Assembly: GCA_003339645.1 (NCBI GenBank) | Contig: QNUV01000021.1 | Location: forward strand, 62,001 to 126,000 | Direction of reading: 5' to 3' | Length of the DNA stretch: 64,000 nt | Origin: Microbacterium arborescens | GTDB taxonomy: Bacteria > Actinomycetota > Actinomycetes > Actinomycetales > Microbacteriaceae | Shown here: positions 41,180-50,278 of the stretch, one piece after another | How positions within the stretch are numbered: the first letter of the stretch is position 1 | Layout of the letters: every line of letters starts with the position of its first letter | Notes under the pieces: model-generated | The model's input: only the letters and a program-made list of their open reading frames with translations | What the model was told of the DNA's origin: nothing | Database searches by the model: none | Made by a program: the position numbers and the translations under genes

Positions 41180-42622
41180 ATGGCGGACAGGTCCGTCGGC
41201 GCGGTCATCCTCAGCCGCCTCCGCGGCTTCGGGCGCAGCGCGTGGGATGCCGGCCGTGATCTCGCGACCGCCTCCCCGTCACGGTTCGCGGTTCTGATCT
41301 TCTCGACGCTGATCCTCGTCTTCACGACGCTGTTCTCCCTGCCGGCGGCATCCGCATCGGGCCGGGCCACGCCGTTCGCCGACGCGTTGTTCACCGCGGT
41401 GTCGACGATCTGCGTCGCGGGGCTCGCGACCGTCGACATGGCCACGCACTGGTCGCCGTTCGGCCACGTCCTCATCTACATCGGCGTCAACGTCGGCGCG
41501 CTCGGCGTGCTGACCCTCGCGTCGATCCTGGGACTCGTGATCTCCAAGCGCCTCGGCCTGCGCGCGAAGCTCATCGCCGCGGGCGACAGCAATCCGATGC
41601 GCGCACACGGCGGTCCCGTCAACGAAGGTCAGGCCGTCCGCCTCGGCGAGGTCGGCTTGCTGCTGCGCACCGTCGCGCTGTCGACGCTCGTCATCGAGGC
41701 GGGCCTGGCGATCCTGCTGTACCCCTCGCTGCTTTTCGGCGGCGTCGACCCGCTCACCGCACTGTGGGAGGCGCCGTACTACGCGGCGATGGCCTTCACC
41801 AACACCGGCTTCTCACCGAACGCGGAGGGCCTGCAACCGTTCGCGCAGGACTACGTCATGCTCACGGTGCTCATGGCCGGGGTGTTCCTGGGCTCCATCG
41901 GCTTCCCCGTGATCTTCACGCTCTGGCGCCACCAGTGGCACGTGCGCGCGTGGTCACTGCACGCCAAGCTCACAATCATCACGACGATCATCCTGTTCTT
42001 CACGGGCGCCGGAGTCTTCCTGCTCCTCGAGTACGACAACCCGGCGACCTTCGGGTCGATGGAGGCGTGGGACACCACGTTCCAGGCCTTCTTCATCTCG
42101 GCGATGACCCGGTCGGGGGGCTTCTCCATCATCGACATCGGCGAGATGCACGGCTCGTCGCTCATCGTCGGATCGATGCTCATGTTCGTCGGCGGCGGCT
42201 CGGCCTCGACCGCCGGCGGCATCAAGGTCACGACCCTCGCCGTGCTCGCCCTCGCCGTGTGGTCCGAGGCGAAGGGACGCCCGTCGGTGCAGGTGTTCCG
42301 CCGCCGCATCCCCAGCGACGTCCAGCGCGTCGCCCTCTCGGTCGTCGCGTGGAGCGCCACGATCGTCGCGGTCGGCACCGTCACGATCGCCCAGATCACG
42401 AAAGCCCCCGTCGACGAGGTGCTGTTCGACGTGATCTCCGGCTTCGCGACCGTCGGGCTGTCGACAGGCTTGACGGCCGAACTGCCCGACCCGGCGGTGT
42501 ACGTCATGGCCCTCGTCATGTTCATGGGACGCGTTGGTACAGTGACTCTCGCTGCAGCGGTGGCCGCGGCATCCCGTTCGCAGTTGTACGCCCTGCCCGT
42601 CGAAAGGCCGATCGTTGGTTGA
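41180..42622 (+). CDS. ktrB: potassium uptake channel subunit TrkH/KtrB
   Basis: 480 residues from ATG 41180 with GGGGAGGA upstream. Four repeated membrane-pore-membrane units are visible; selectivity-filter-like loops occur in AVSTICVAGLATVD, AFTNTGFSPNAEGL, AMTRSGGFSIIDIG and GFATVGLSTGLTAEL, each keeping a central glycine. It is the K+-conducting subunit of a KtrAB-type transporter. The last eight bases overlap ktrA. Confidence 0.95.
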   Translation: MADRSVGAVILSRLRGFGRSAWDAGRDLATASPSRFAVLIFSTLILVFTTLFSLPAASASGRATPFADALFTAVSTICVAGLATVDMATHWSPFGHVLIYIGVNVGALGVLTLASILGLVISKRLGLRAKLIAAGDSNPMRAHGGPVNEGQAVRLGEVGLLLRTVALSTLVIEAGLAILLYPSLLFGGVDPLTALWEAPYYAAMAFTNTGFSPNAEGLQPFAQDYVMLTVLMAGVFLGSIGFPVIFTLWRHQWHVRAWSLHAKLTIITTIILFFTGAGVFLLLEYDNPATFGSMEAWDTTFQAFFISAMTRSGGFSIIDIGEMHGSSLIVGSMLMFVGGGSASTAGGIKVTTLAVLALAVWSEAKGRPSVQVFRRRIPSDVQRVALSVVAWSATIVAVGTVTIAQITKAPVDEVLFDVISGFATVGLSTGLTAELPDPAVYVMALVMFMGRVGTVTLAAAVAAASRSQLYALPVERPIVG

Positions 42623-43286
42623 GCAGATCCGAAGCGACGCTCCCGTCCTGGTCATCGGGCTGGGCCGTTTCGGCGCCGCCTGCGCGGGCGAGCTCGACCG
42701 CCTCGACCGCGAGGTGCTCGCGATCGACGACAACCTCGAGCTCGTCCAGAAGTGGTCGGAGCGCGTCACGCACGCCGTGCAGACCGACGCCCGCAACCTC
42801 GACGCGCTCAAGCAGATCGGGGCGCAGGACTTCCAGGTCGCCGTCGTGGCGGTCGGCTCGTCGATCGAGGCGTCCGTGCTCATCACCGCGAACCTCGTCG
42901 ATCTGAAGGTGCCGCAGATCTGGGCGAAGGCGGTGTCGCAGTCGCACGGCAAGATCCTCGCCCGCGTCGGCGCCAACCACGTCGTGTATCCCGAGCGCGA
43001 GGCCGGCGAGCGCGTCGCGCACCTCGTGAGCGGGCGCATGCTCGACTTCATCCGCTTCGACGACGACTTCGTGCTGGCGAAGATGTACCCGCCGAAGTTC
43101 ATCCGCGGCGTCGGCCTCAACGAGTCCGGCGTGCGAACGAAGTACCGCGTCACGGTCGTCGGCGTGAAGAGCCCCGGCAAGCCGTTCCGCTACGCCGAGG
43201 CGAACACGGTCGTCACCAATCACGACCTCATCATCGTCTCGGGCACGAACTCCGACATCGAGCGCTTCGCCTCGCTCGACCGCTGA
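42615..43286 (+). CDS. ktrA: potassium uptake regulatory subunit KtrA (RCK domain)
   Basis: 223 residues from TTG 42615, inside the end of ktrB, with GAAAGG upstream. The N-terminal Rossmann RCK domain reads VLVIGLGRFGAACAGELDRL (nucleotide-binding GxGxxG) with the acidic residue in VLAIDDN; the C-terminal RCK_C domain follows near residue 140 (SGRMLDFIRFDDDFVLAKMYPP). It forms the nucleotide-gated ring under KtrB and binds ATP/ADP or cyclic di-AMP. Confidence 0.95.
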   Translation: MVEQIRSDAPVLVIGLGRFGAACAGELDRLDREVLAIDDNLELVQKWSERVTHAVQTDARNLDALKQIGAQDFQVAVVAVGSSIEASVLITANLVDLKVPQIWAKAVSQSHGKILARVGANHVVYPEREAGERVAHLVSGRMLDFIRFDDDFVLAKMYPPKFIRGVGLNESGVRTKYRVTVVGVKSPGKPFRYAEANTVVTNHDLIIVSGTNSDIERFASLDR

Positions 43287-43303
43287 CCCGGCACCCCCGC
43301 GGC

Positions 43304-43358
43304 GAGGTCCCCATTCGGCCGGTTATGCGGGACGCATACCCGGCCCAAGTGGGACCTC
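43304..43358. repeat. imperfect 26-bp inverted repeat, relative of 16012-16060
   Basis: Arms 43304-43329 and 43333-43358 match at 22 of 26 positions across a three-base loop. The outer part carries the same GGTCCCA..TTCGGCCGGG sequence as the copy at 16 kb. It follows ktrA by 17 bases and could be its terminator. Confidence 0.65.
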
Positions 43359-43370
43359 GGATGGCGCTCC

Positions 43371-43408
43371 GGGGGGGGCGGGACAGGGCCGGGGGCCGGG
43401 GGTCGGGG
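43371..43408 (+). other. G-run tract with quadruplex potential
   Basis: Six runs of three to eight G (GGGGGGGG, GGG, GGG, GGGGG, GGGGG, GGGG) separated by one to three bases end directly at the proC stop codon. On the plus strand this satisfies the standard four-run G-quadruplex pattern several times over. Confidence 0.6.
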
Positions 43409-44251
43409 TCAGGCTCCGGCGGCGAGCTCGCGGGCGCGTGCGAGCGCGGCGTCGGTCGCGCGAGCGAAGACGTCGTCGAGGCGGGCCTCCTGCAGCACGG
43501 CGATCGCCCGCTCGGTGGTGCCCTTCGGGCTCGTGACGCGCCGGCGCAGCTCGGCCGGGTCCTCTCCCGAGGCGTCGAGCAGGGCGGCCGCACCGATGAA
43601 CGTCTGCTCGGCCATCACCCGCGCCTCCGCCTCGGCGAAGCCCTTGCCCACCGCAGCCCGCGTGAGTTCCTCGATCAGCAGGAAGACGTAGGCGGGGCCC
43701 GAGCCCGAGATCGTCGACAGGGCGTCGATCTGCTCCTCCGGCACCTCGACGACGACGCCGCACGTCTCGAAGAGCGCGCGCACGGTCGCCCGGTGCGCAT
43801 CGGATGCCGCGGGGCCGGCGGCCAGTCCCGTGACGGCCTTCCCGACGACGGCGGGGGTGTTGGGCATCGATCGGATGACCGCGACGTCCGACCCCAGGAT
43901 GCCGGCGAACGTGTCGATCGTGACGCCCGCGGCGAGGCTCACCACCACCGCTCCCGGGCGCAGCACCGGCGCGATCTCGCGCAGCAGGTCGGGCACCATC
44001 GCGGGCTTGACGCCGATCAGGACCACATCGGCCGCGGCCGCGGCATCCGTGTTGCCCGTGGGTGTGTCTGCGAGCGCGACGCTCGTCACTCCCGGCAGGT
44101 CGGCGAGGGCGGCAGCCTTATCGGCGGTGCGGTTGGTGACGGTCACTCCTCCGGCGGCGGCACCGGAGGCCACCAGGCCCGAGAGCACCGCACCCCCCAT
44201 CGAACCGGCTCCGAGGATGGCGATCGGGGGCAGGGCGACGACGTCGGGCAT
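43409..44251 (-). CDS. proC: pyrroline-5-carboxylate reductase
   Basis: 280 residues. The NADPH-binding motif is IAILGAGSMGGAVLSGLVASG at the N-terminus. The C-terminal dimer domain carries the P5CR signature ISGSGPAYVFLLIEELTRAAV. It reduces pyrroline-5-carboxylate to proline in the cytosol. TAAGAT (minus strand, 44263 to 44258) lies six bases before the ATG, so the transcript is probably leaderless. The length and motifs are standard. Confidence 0.95.
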   Translation of the reverse strand: MPDVVALPPIAILGAGSMGGAVLSGLVASGAAAGGVTVTNRTADKAAALADLPGVTSVALADTPTGNTDAAAAADVVLIGVKPAMVPDLLREIAPVLRPGAVVVSLAAGVTIDTFAGILGSDVAVIRSMPNTPAVVGKAVTGLAAGPAASDAHRATVRALFETCGVVVEVPEEQIDALSTISGSGPAYVFLLIEELTRAAVGKGFAEAEARVMAEQTFIGAAALLDASGEDPAELRRRVTSPKGTTERAIAVLQEARLDDVFARATDAALARARELAAGA

Positions 44252-44365
44252 GCGGCCATCTTAAGTCCGGCCGTTTCCCAGCGGAGGGAACGGGCGCGAG
44301 GTAGAGTCGAAGCGTCCGCGGGCGCGGAGGCGCTCGCCGCGCAGAGCAGAGCGAAGGATCCCGCC

Positions 44366-45484
44366 ATGCCCCTCTTCGACGGCATCACGCCACGCACCAT
44401 CGAGACGTCGCGCCTGGCGGTGAACATCCTCGAACGCGCCGCAGACGACCCCGAGACCCCGGCCGACCGCACGCTCGTGCTGCTTCACACGGCTCCCGGG
44501 TCGAGCCTGTTCTGGCAGGAGATCATCGAAGACCTGCCGAGCGACGTTCGCCCGATCGCCATCGACCTCCGCGGCTTCGGTGACACCGAACGGCTCCCGG
44601 TCGACGCGACGCGCGGCGTCCGCGACTTCTCCGACGATGTGCGGGCGACGCTCGAGGCTCTGGGCCTCGACGCCGTGCACCTCGTGGGCTGGGGCCTGGG
44701 AGCCGCGGTCGCGATGCAGTACGCCCTCGATCACCGGGTGCTCTCGCTCAGCCTGCTCTCACCCGTCTCGCCCTACGGCTTCGGCGGCACGCGGCTCGAC
44801 GGCACGCGCCTGACCGACGACGACGCCGGGTGCGGTGCAGGCACGATCAGCCCGACACTCGTCGACCGTCTCACCGCTCGCGACGCCGGCGACGACGAGG
44901 GCACCGCCCGTTCGTTCTTCCGCACGTCGTTCGTCTCGCCCGACTACGAGTCCGACAACGAAGACACGTGGGTCGAGGCGATGCTCACGACGTCGACGGC
45001 CGAGGGGAACTACCCCGGCGACAGCGTCCCGAGCCAGAACTGGCCGGGCTTCGCCGCAGGTGGGCTCGGCACGCAGAACGCCCTCGCACCGGGGCACTTC
45101 GACGCCTCGGCGATCGTCGACCTCGCGGCGGGCTACGACGCGCCTCCGATCCTGTGGGTGCGCGGCGGTGCGGACGTCATCGTCGCGGACGGCTCGTTCG
45201 CCGACAGCGGTCACCTCGGTGAGATCGGCGCGATCCCGGGTTGGCCGGGTGTGGAAGCCGCGCCGGCTCAGCAGATGGTCGCGCAGACGCGCGCCGTCTT
45301 CGAGCGGTACCGCGAGGCGGGCGGTCAGGTGACCGAGGTCGTCATCGAAGGCGTCGGGCACGCCGTGCACCTCGAACGCCCGGGCAAGGTCCGCACCGCG
45401 ATCCTCTCGACGATGGGCTACCTCGGCACGCCCATCTCACCGGCTCCCCCGACCGAGGCGATCATCCTCAGCTCCTGGGACTGA
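44366..45484 (+). CDS. alpha/beta-fold hydrolase-like protein without the usual nucleophile
   Basis: 372 residues. It follows the alpha/beta hydrolase plan: LVLLHTAPGSSLFWQEII (oxyanion strand), IAIDLRGFGDTERLP, then the nucleophile elbow VHLVGWGLGAAVAMQYAL, LWVRGGADVIVAD and the final GVGHAVHLERP. The elbow, normally GxSxG, reads GWGLG, so Ser is replaced by Gly, while the Asp and His positions remain. The protein may bind rather than hydrolyse, or use another chemistry. Residues 130-290 form a large cap. It has a leader with GAAGGA before the ATG and stands alone, convergent with tadA. Confidence 0.8.
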   Translation: MPLFDGITPRTIETSRLAVNILERAADDPETPADRTLVLLHTAPGSSLFWQEIIEDLPSDVRPIAIDLRGFGDTERLPVDATRGVRDFSDDVRATLEALGLDAVHLVGWGLGAAVAMQYALDHRVLSLSLLSPVSPYGFGGTRLDGTRLTDDDAGCGAGTISPTLVDRLTARDAGDDEGTARSFFRTSFVSPDYESDNEDTWVEAMLTTSTAEGNYPGDSVPSQNWPGFAAGGLGTQNALAPGHFDASAIVDLAAGYDAPPILWVRGGADVIVADGSFADSGHLGEIGAIPGWPGVEAAPAQQMVAQTRAVFERYREAGGQVTEVVIEGVGHAVHLERPGKVRTAILSTMGYLGTPISPAPPTEAIILSSWD

Positions 45485-45517
45485 CCGGCCCTGGCGCCGT
45501 CGCAGTCGCAGCCGACC

Positions 45518-45985
45518 TCACCGCTGCTGCGCGAAGAACGTGCGCAGCAGCGCCGACGATTCCGCGGACCGCACCCCGGCGACGACCTCCGCGCGCACGG
45601 GAAGCCGGCGGTCGCGCACGAGGTCGTACTGCGAACCGGCGGCTCCGGCTTTGTCGTCCCACGCGCCGAAGACGAGTCGCGAGACGTGCGCCTGCAGCAT
45701 CGCGCCCGCACACATGACGCAAGGCTCGAGCGTCACGGTGAGGGTGCAGCCGGCCAGGTTCCACGACCCGGTCGCGGCCGCCGCGGCGCGCAGCGCGACC
45801 ACCTCGGCGTGAGCCGTCGGGTCGCCGGTCGCCTCGCGGAGGTTCCGTCCCTCGCCGATCACCGCGCCCGCGGCATCGGTCACGACCGCACCCACGGGGA
45901 TGTCGCCGGCTGCGGCAGCCGCTTCCGCGAGCTGGAGGGCCAGCGTCATGCTGCGGATGTCGTCAGCGGATGCCGTCAGGGTCAC
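45518..45985 (-). CDS. tadA: tRNA adenosine deaminase
   Basis: 155 residues from GTG 45985. Zinc-site motifs TAHAEVVAL (His and catalytic Glu) and EPCVMCAGAM (two Cys ligands) define the deaminase, and SRLVFGAWDDKAGAAGS matches TadA. It converts A34 to inosine in tRNA-Arg. The GTG is supported by TACGCT six bases upstream (minus strand, 45997 to 45992); the long frame further upstream is noncoding. Confidence 0.93.
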   Translation of the reverse strand: MTLTASADDIRSMTLALQLAEAAAAAGDIPVGAVVTDAAGAVIGEGRNLREATGDPTAHAEVVALRAAAAATGSWNLAGCTLTVTLEPCVMCAGAMLQAHVSRLVFGAWDDKAGAAGSQYDLVRDRRLPVRAEVVAGVRSAESSALLRTFFAQQR

Positions 45986-46036
45986 GGCACCAGCGTAGAG
46001 CCGAGGAGATGCGGACCGTCCGCGTAGGATCATCAC

Positions 46037-46672
46037 ATGCGTGTTCACGTCGCCGACCACCCCCTCATCACCCACAAGCTCTCGGTCCTGCGCGACAAGA
46101 ACACCACCTCGCCGGTGTTCCGCCAGCTCACCGAAGAGCTCGTCACCCTGCTCGCGTACGAGGCCACCCGGAACGTCCGCACCGAGCAGGTCGAGATCGA
46201 GACCCCGGTCACCCGGACGACGGGCCTCGCGATCGCCAAGCCGCGTCCCCTCGTCGTGCCGATCCTGCGCGCCGGGCTGGGCATGCTCGAGGGCATGACC
46301 AAGCTCCTCCCCACCGCCGAGGTGGGCTTCCTCGGGATGGCGCGCAACGAGGTGACGTTCGAGCCCACCACGTACGCCGAGCGCCTGCCCGACGACCTCA
46401 GCGACCGCCAGTGCTTCGTGCTCGACCCGATGCTCGCCACGGGCGGGTCGCTCGGCGCCGCGATCGACTTCATCTTCAAGCGCGGCGCGCAGGACGTCAC
46501 CGCGATCTGCATCCTCGGCGCTCCCGAGGGGCTCGCCGCCATCGAGAAGCAGGTCGGCGACCGCGACGTGACCCTCGTCCTGGGCTCGCTCGACGAGCGT
46601 CTCGACGAGCGCGGCTACATCGTGCCCGGGCTCGGCGACGCGGGCGACCGCCTCTACGGCACCGTCGACTGA
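46037..46672 (+). CDS. upp: uracil phosphoribosyltransferase
   Basis: 211 residues, full length. Conserved stretches: [49 protein letters not shown], the PRPP-binding loop [18 protein letters not shown] and the C-terminal [18 protein letters not shown] that binds uracil. It salvages uracil to UMP. TAGGAT (46025-46030) is six bases before the ATG. It is convergent with the helicase gene, 17 bases away, and divergent from tadA. Confidence 0.96.
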   Translation: MRVHVADHPLITHKLSVLRDKNTTSPVFRQLTEELVTLLAYEATRNVRTEQVEIETPVTRTTGLAIAKPRPLVVPILRAGLGMLEGMTKLLPTAEVGFLGMARNEVTFEPTTYAERLPDDLSDRQCFVLDPMLATGGSLGAAIDFIFKRGAQDVTAICILGAPEGLAAIEKQVGDRDVTLVLGSLDERLDERGYIVPGLGDAGDRLYGTVD

Positions 46673-46689
46673 CCCGCGAGCCGCGCGCT

Positions 46690-49600
46690 TCAGACCGCCC
46701 CGACGAGGCGAGCGAACGCGCTCATCCGCGCGACCCCCTCGGGCGTGCGCGGCAGATCGTCGAGGATGCCGGTGCCGTAGACGATGTACGCCGTGTGCTG
46801 CGCTCGTGAGACGGCGACGTTGAGGCGATTCTGCAGCAGCAGGAACTCCAGCCCTCGCGGTGCGTCGCGTCCCGAGGATGCCGCGAGCGACACGATCGCC
46901 ACGGCGGCCTCCTGGCCCTGGAAGCGGTCGACCGTTCCCACCGGCACCTCGGTGTAGCCCGCTGCGGCGAGCGCTTCTTCTACGAGCACCTGCTGGGCGT
47001 TGTAGGGGGTGACCACGATGATGTCGCGCTGGTCGAGCGGACGCGGCGCGGCCGTCGGATCGGGCAGCCACGTGCGGCCGAGGAGATCGGCGACCAGGCG
47101 CACGACGGCCTCCGCCTCCTCGGGCGAGGCGGTCGCATTGCGCCGATGCGCGACCGGTACGGGCACGACGCCCGGGGCTACGCCCTCGAGCACCCGGTCC
47201 GCGGTCGAGACGTGCGCGGCGAGACGTCCGTCATAGGCCAGCACCGAGACCGGCTCGGCGACCTCCGGCCGCATGCGCCGGGTCTCGGCCAGGAAGAACC
47301 CGCGGTCGGCGGGAATGACGTGAGCGCCGTCCATGATCCAGCCGAGAGCGGATGTGTCGACCGGCTCGGGGTGTGTGCCCTGGCTGACCTGCGGCAGCTG
47401 CTGCGGGTCGCCAAGCAGGAGGAGCCGTGATGCCGCGACGGACACCGCGATCGTCGAGGCGAGCGAGAACTGACCGGCCTCGTCGATCACGAGCAGGTCG
47501 AGGCTGCCGCGCGGGATGCGGCCCGCGTGAGTGAGATCCCACGCGGTGCCGCCGATGACGTAGCCGTCGGGACGTGTCGCGGTGAATTCGGCGACGCCGT
47601 TCTTCGGGATGACGGTGAAGGCCTCGTCACCGCTCGCCTCGCCCTTCACCGCCTTGGCGATCTTCTCGCGGGGCACGCCCGCCGCCGCGATGCGATCGAG
47701 CATGTTCTCGACGACGGCGTGCGACTGCGCGACGACACCGACGCGGAATCCGCGTTCGCCGACCAGACGCGCGACGACGTGCGACCCCACATAGGTCTTG
47801 CCCGTTCCGGGAGGGCCCTGGACGGCGAGATAGCTGCGATCGAGGTCGAGGATGGCGCGCGAGATGTCCGCGACGGGGTCGAACCCGTCGCCCGGTAAAC
47901 CGCCGGAGAACGTTCGCGGCGGGCGGCGCAGCAGCAGGTCGGTCGCGGGGTCGGCGGGCAGCTCGGGCGCGGTATGGATCACCCCGTCTGCCCACGCGTC
48001 GATCGCCGCCTGCTGGCTGCCCGCGGGCGGCGGCGCCGCGGGGGTCAGCGCGATCGGCAGCTCGGACCACATGTAAGCCCCCGCGGCGAGCTCCTCGACG
48101 ATCGCGCCGTCATCGAGCACATCGACGACCCGAACGCGCCGGTCGGCGTGGATGAAGCGCGGCCGCGGTTCGGTCGGGAACGGCGCGGGCGACTCGTAGA
48201 TCGCGAAGGGCGACGAATCGACGCTCAGCCGCGTGCCCGGCGCGACCTCGCCGCGGAGCTCGAGGATGCGCCGGTCGGTCCGGGCACCCTCGGGGCGATG
48301 CCAGTCCTCGAGCACCCGGCTGCGCTCCGACGCGACGGCGACGACGTCACGGGTGTCTTCCCACATCGAGAGCGGTTCGCGCAGACGGAGGAAGTGCGTG
48401 GCCCAGAACGACTTCGCCTCGCGCGGGTAGTAGTCGATCGCCGCTGCCCCGAGCCGGAGCGCAACGGCTGCCGGAGCCTCCGCACCGGCGGGGTCGTCGG
48501 TGGCAGCCGCATCCGCGAGCCGTGAGAGCGCCGTCGCCCGCGGCGACGGCTCGTAAGCGCGCTCTTCGGGCTCGACGTCGGCCGACGGGCGGAGCTGCGC
48601 TTCGCGCGCCCGGTCGACGAGCCAGTCGCGCAGCCGCCGCGTCGACACGCAGTCGTACCGGTTGTAGTCGGCGAGGTCGGCGAGGATCGCGGCGGCGCCG
48701 TCGGCGTCACCCGCCTCGGCGAGCGCACGCGCCTCGACGTACCGGACGATCGAGTCGTCGCCCTTCTGGACGTCGCTCGTGCGGACCTCGGCGCCCATGT
48801 AGAGCGGCTCGAGCTTCTTGATCGAGTACGAGCGCGAGCCCACCCGAAGCGCCCGGCGGACGATCGGGTACAGGTCGACGAAGACACCGTCGCGCAGGAG
48901 TCGGTCGACCTCCGCTTCGCCGACGCCGTAGCGCGCGGCCATCGCGAGGAGATGCGTCGGCTCGTACGGCGCGTAGTGATAGATGTGCATCGCGGGGTGG
49001 GCGGCCCGCTGCACGGCGACGAACTCGAGGAAGGTCTGGAACGCCGCCTTCTCCTCGTCGAACGTGTGGGCCCACAGCGCGGAGTACTGCTCGCGCAGGT
49101 CGACCCACCCGAACAGGTAGTCGATGCCCCAGTGGCGACCCGCGCCCTCGGTGTAGAGCGGGTCTCCCTCGAAATCGAAGAACAGGTCGCCGAGGTCTGG
49201 CCGGGGAAGCGCGCCGAGTGCCCGCGGGAAGACGACCTCATAGGTCGGCAGGGGCGCAGCGCTCGGGCCGTCCTCGGTATCACCCTGGAGCGTGGCCGTG
49301 ACGCCGCCCGCGGGACTCTCGAGCTGCAGCCGCGCCTGGGTGCGGAGCCCCGTGAACGTGTCCCACGACATCCGGCCCGGCGCCTCGCGCGCTGCCGCGA
49401 GCTCGTCGATCGTGGTGACGCCGGAGGCCCGCAGCCGCTCGCGCTGGATCGGCCGCATCCCGGCGACGAGCAGCAGGTCGCGCGCAGCGACGACCTCGAG
49501 GTCGCACGTCGCGCAGCGTCCGCAGGCCGCGATCCGCAGATCTCCGCGGTCGTCGCCCCACGCGATGGCCTCCCCCGCCGCACCTGCGGCGACATCACGA

Positions 49601-50208
49601 TCGGCGATGAGGGAGCGCAGACGCTCGCGGCGCAGGGCGAACACGGGCGCGATGTCGGCCCGGGCATGCCGCGACACCGTGCCGTCGCCGAGCAGCAGCT
49701 CGACGTGATCGGCCACGCGCGCACCCTCGCGATCGAGCTGGACGGCATACGCTTCGAGCTGCATCAGCGCGGTGACCCGGGCATGACGGGCGAGCTTGGT
49801 GTCCTGCACGACCCACCGGTCGTCCTCGTCGCGCAGCAAAAAGTCGGCGAACCCGACGAAGTCGGTATCGGCGAACGCGGCCTGGTAGATCACCCGCGCA
49901 TCCGATGCGAGAGCCTCGCGCGTGAGCGCGACCGCCCGCGCCAGGCCCGCGGCATCCGATGACCGCGTCTCGGGGATCTCGGTGACACGATCGCCGAACT
50001 CGGCGCGGTACGCCGCGAGCTGACGTTCTTCGTGCCGGTCGCCCAGACGGCCGGCCCGTTCGAGGGTCGGGTCGTCGGGCTCGTCGACGGCGGCGACGCG
50101 TCCGAGCTTGGCGTCGATCGCGCGCAGCCACGCGAACTCGCACTCGGCCGCGGCCTTGAGGTCGCTCGCGCTCCAGACGATCCGGCCTTCGTCCTCGATG
50201 TATCGCAT
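46690..50208 (-). CDS. TM0106-type RecB-like nuclease fused to SF1 helicase
   Basis: 1,172 residues from ATG 50208 (GGAAGGGG upstream). The N-terminal half is a RecB-like nuclease of the TM0106 type, with ADFLLRDEDDRWVVQDTKLARHARV (Asp and Gln-x-Lys active-site pattern), a four-cysteine-type motif CGRCATCDL and a second acidic motif FFDFEGDPLY near 345. The C-terminal half is a UPF1/Dna2-like SF1 helicase: VQGPPGTGKTYVGSH near 800, LLVIDEAGQFSLA, LLLGDPQQLPQV, and VGTVDRFQGQEAAVAIVSLA. It probably processes branched DNA or flaps in repair. It is encoded alone. Confidence 0.92.
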   Translation of the reverse strand: MRYIEDEGRIVWSASDLKAAAECEFAWLRAIDAKLGRVAAVDEPDDPTLERAGRLGDRHEERQLAAYRAEFGDRVTEIPETRSSDAAGLARAVALTREALASDARVIYQAAFADTDFVGFADFLLRDEDDRWVVQDTKLARHARVTALMQLEAYAVQLDREGARVADHVELLLGDGTVSRHARADIAPVFALRRERLRSLIADRDVAAGAAGEAIAWGDDRGDLRIAACGRCATCDLEVVAARDLLLVAGMRPIQRERLRASGVTTIDELAAAREAPGRMSWDTFTGLRTQARLQLESPAGGVTATLQGDTEDGPSAAPLPTYEVVFPRALGALPRPDLGDLFFDFEGDPLYTEGAGRHWGIDYLFGWVDLREQYSALWAHTFDEEKAAFQTFLEFVAVQRAAHPAMHIYHYAPYEPTHLLAMAARYGVGEAEVDRLLRDGVFVDLYPIVRRALRVGSRSYSIKKLEPLYMGAEVRTSDVQKGDDSIVRYVEARALAEAGDADGAAAILADLADYNRYDCVSTRRLRDWLVDRAREAQLRPSADVEPEERAYEPSPRATALSRLADAAATDDPAGAEAPAAVALRLGAAAIDYYPREAKSFWATHFLRLREPLSMWEDTRDVVAVASERSRVLEDWHRPEGARTDRRILELRGEVAPGTRLSVDSSPFAIYESPAPFPTEPRPRFIHADRRVRVVDVLDDGAIVEELAAGAYMWSELPIALTPAAPPPAGSQQAAIDAWADGVIHTAPELPADPATDLLLRRPPRTFSGGLPGDGFDPVADISRAILDLDRSYLAVQGPPGTGKTYVGSHVVARLVGERGFRVGVVAQSHAVVENMLDRIAAAGVPREKIAKAVKGEASGDEAFTVIPKNGVAEFTATRPDGYVIGGTAWDLTHAGRIPRGSLDLLVIDEAGQFSLASTIAVSVAASRLLLLGDPQQLPQVSQGTHPEPVDTSALGWIMDGAHVIPADRGFFLAETRRMRPEVAEPVSVLAYDGRLAAHVSTADRVLEGVAPGVVPVPVAHRRNATASPEEAEAVVRLVADLLGRTWLPDPTAAPRPLDQRDIIVVTPYNAQQVLVEEALAAAGYTEVPVGTVDRFQGQEAAVAIVSLAASSGRDAPRGLEFLLLQNRLNVAVSRAQHTAYIVYGTGILDDLPRTPEGVARMSAFARLVGAV

Positions 50209-50278
50209 GATCCCCTTCCGTTCAATGACCCTAACCGCGGGGTGCGACACCGCCGACGCCGGTGCCAGACTGGGGAGG

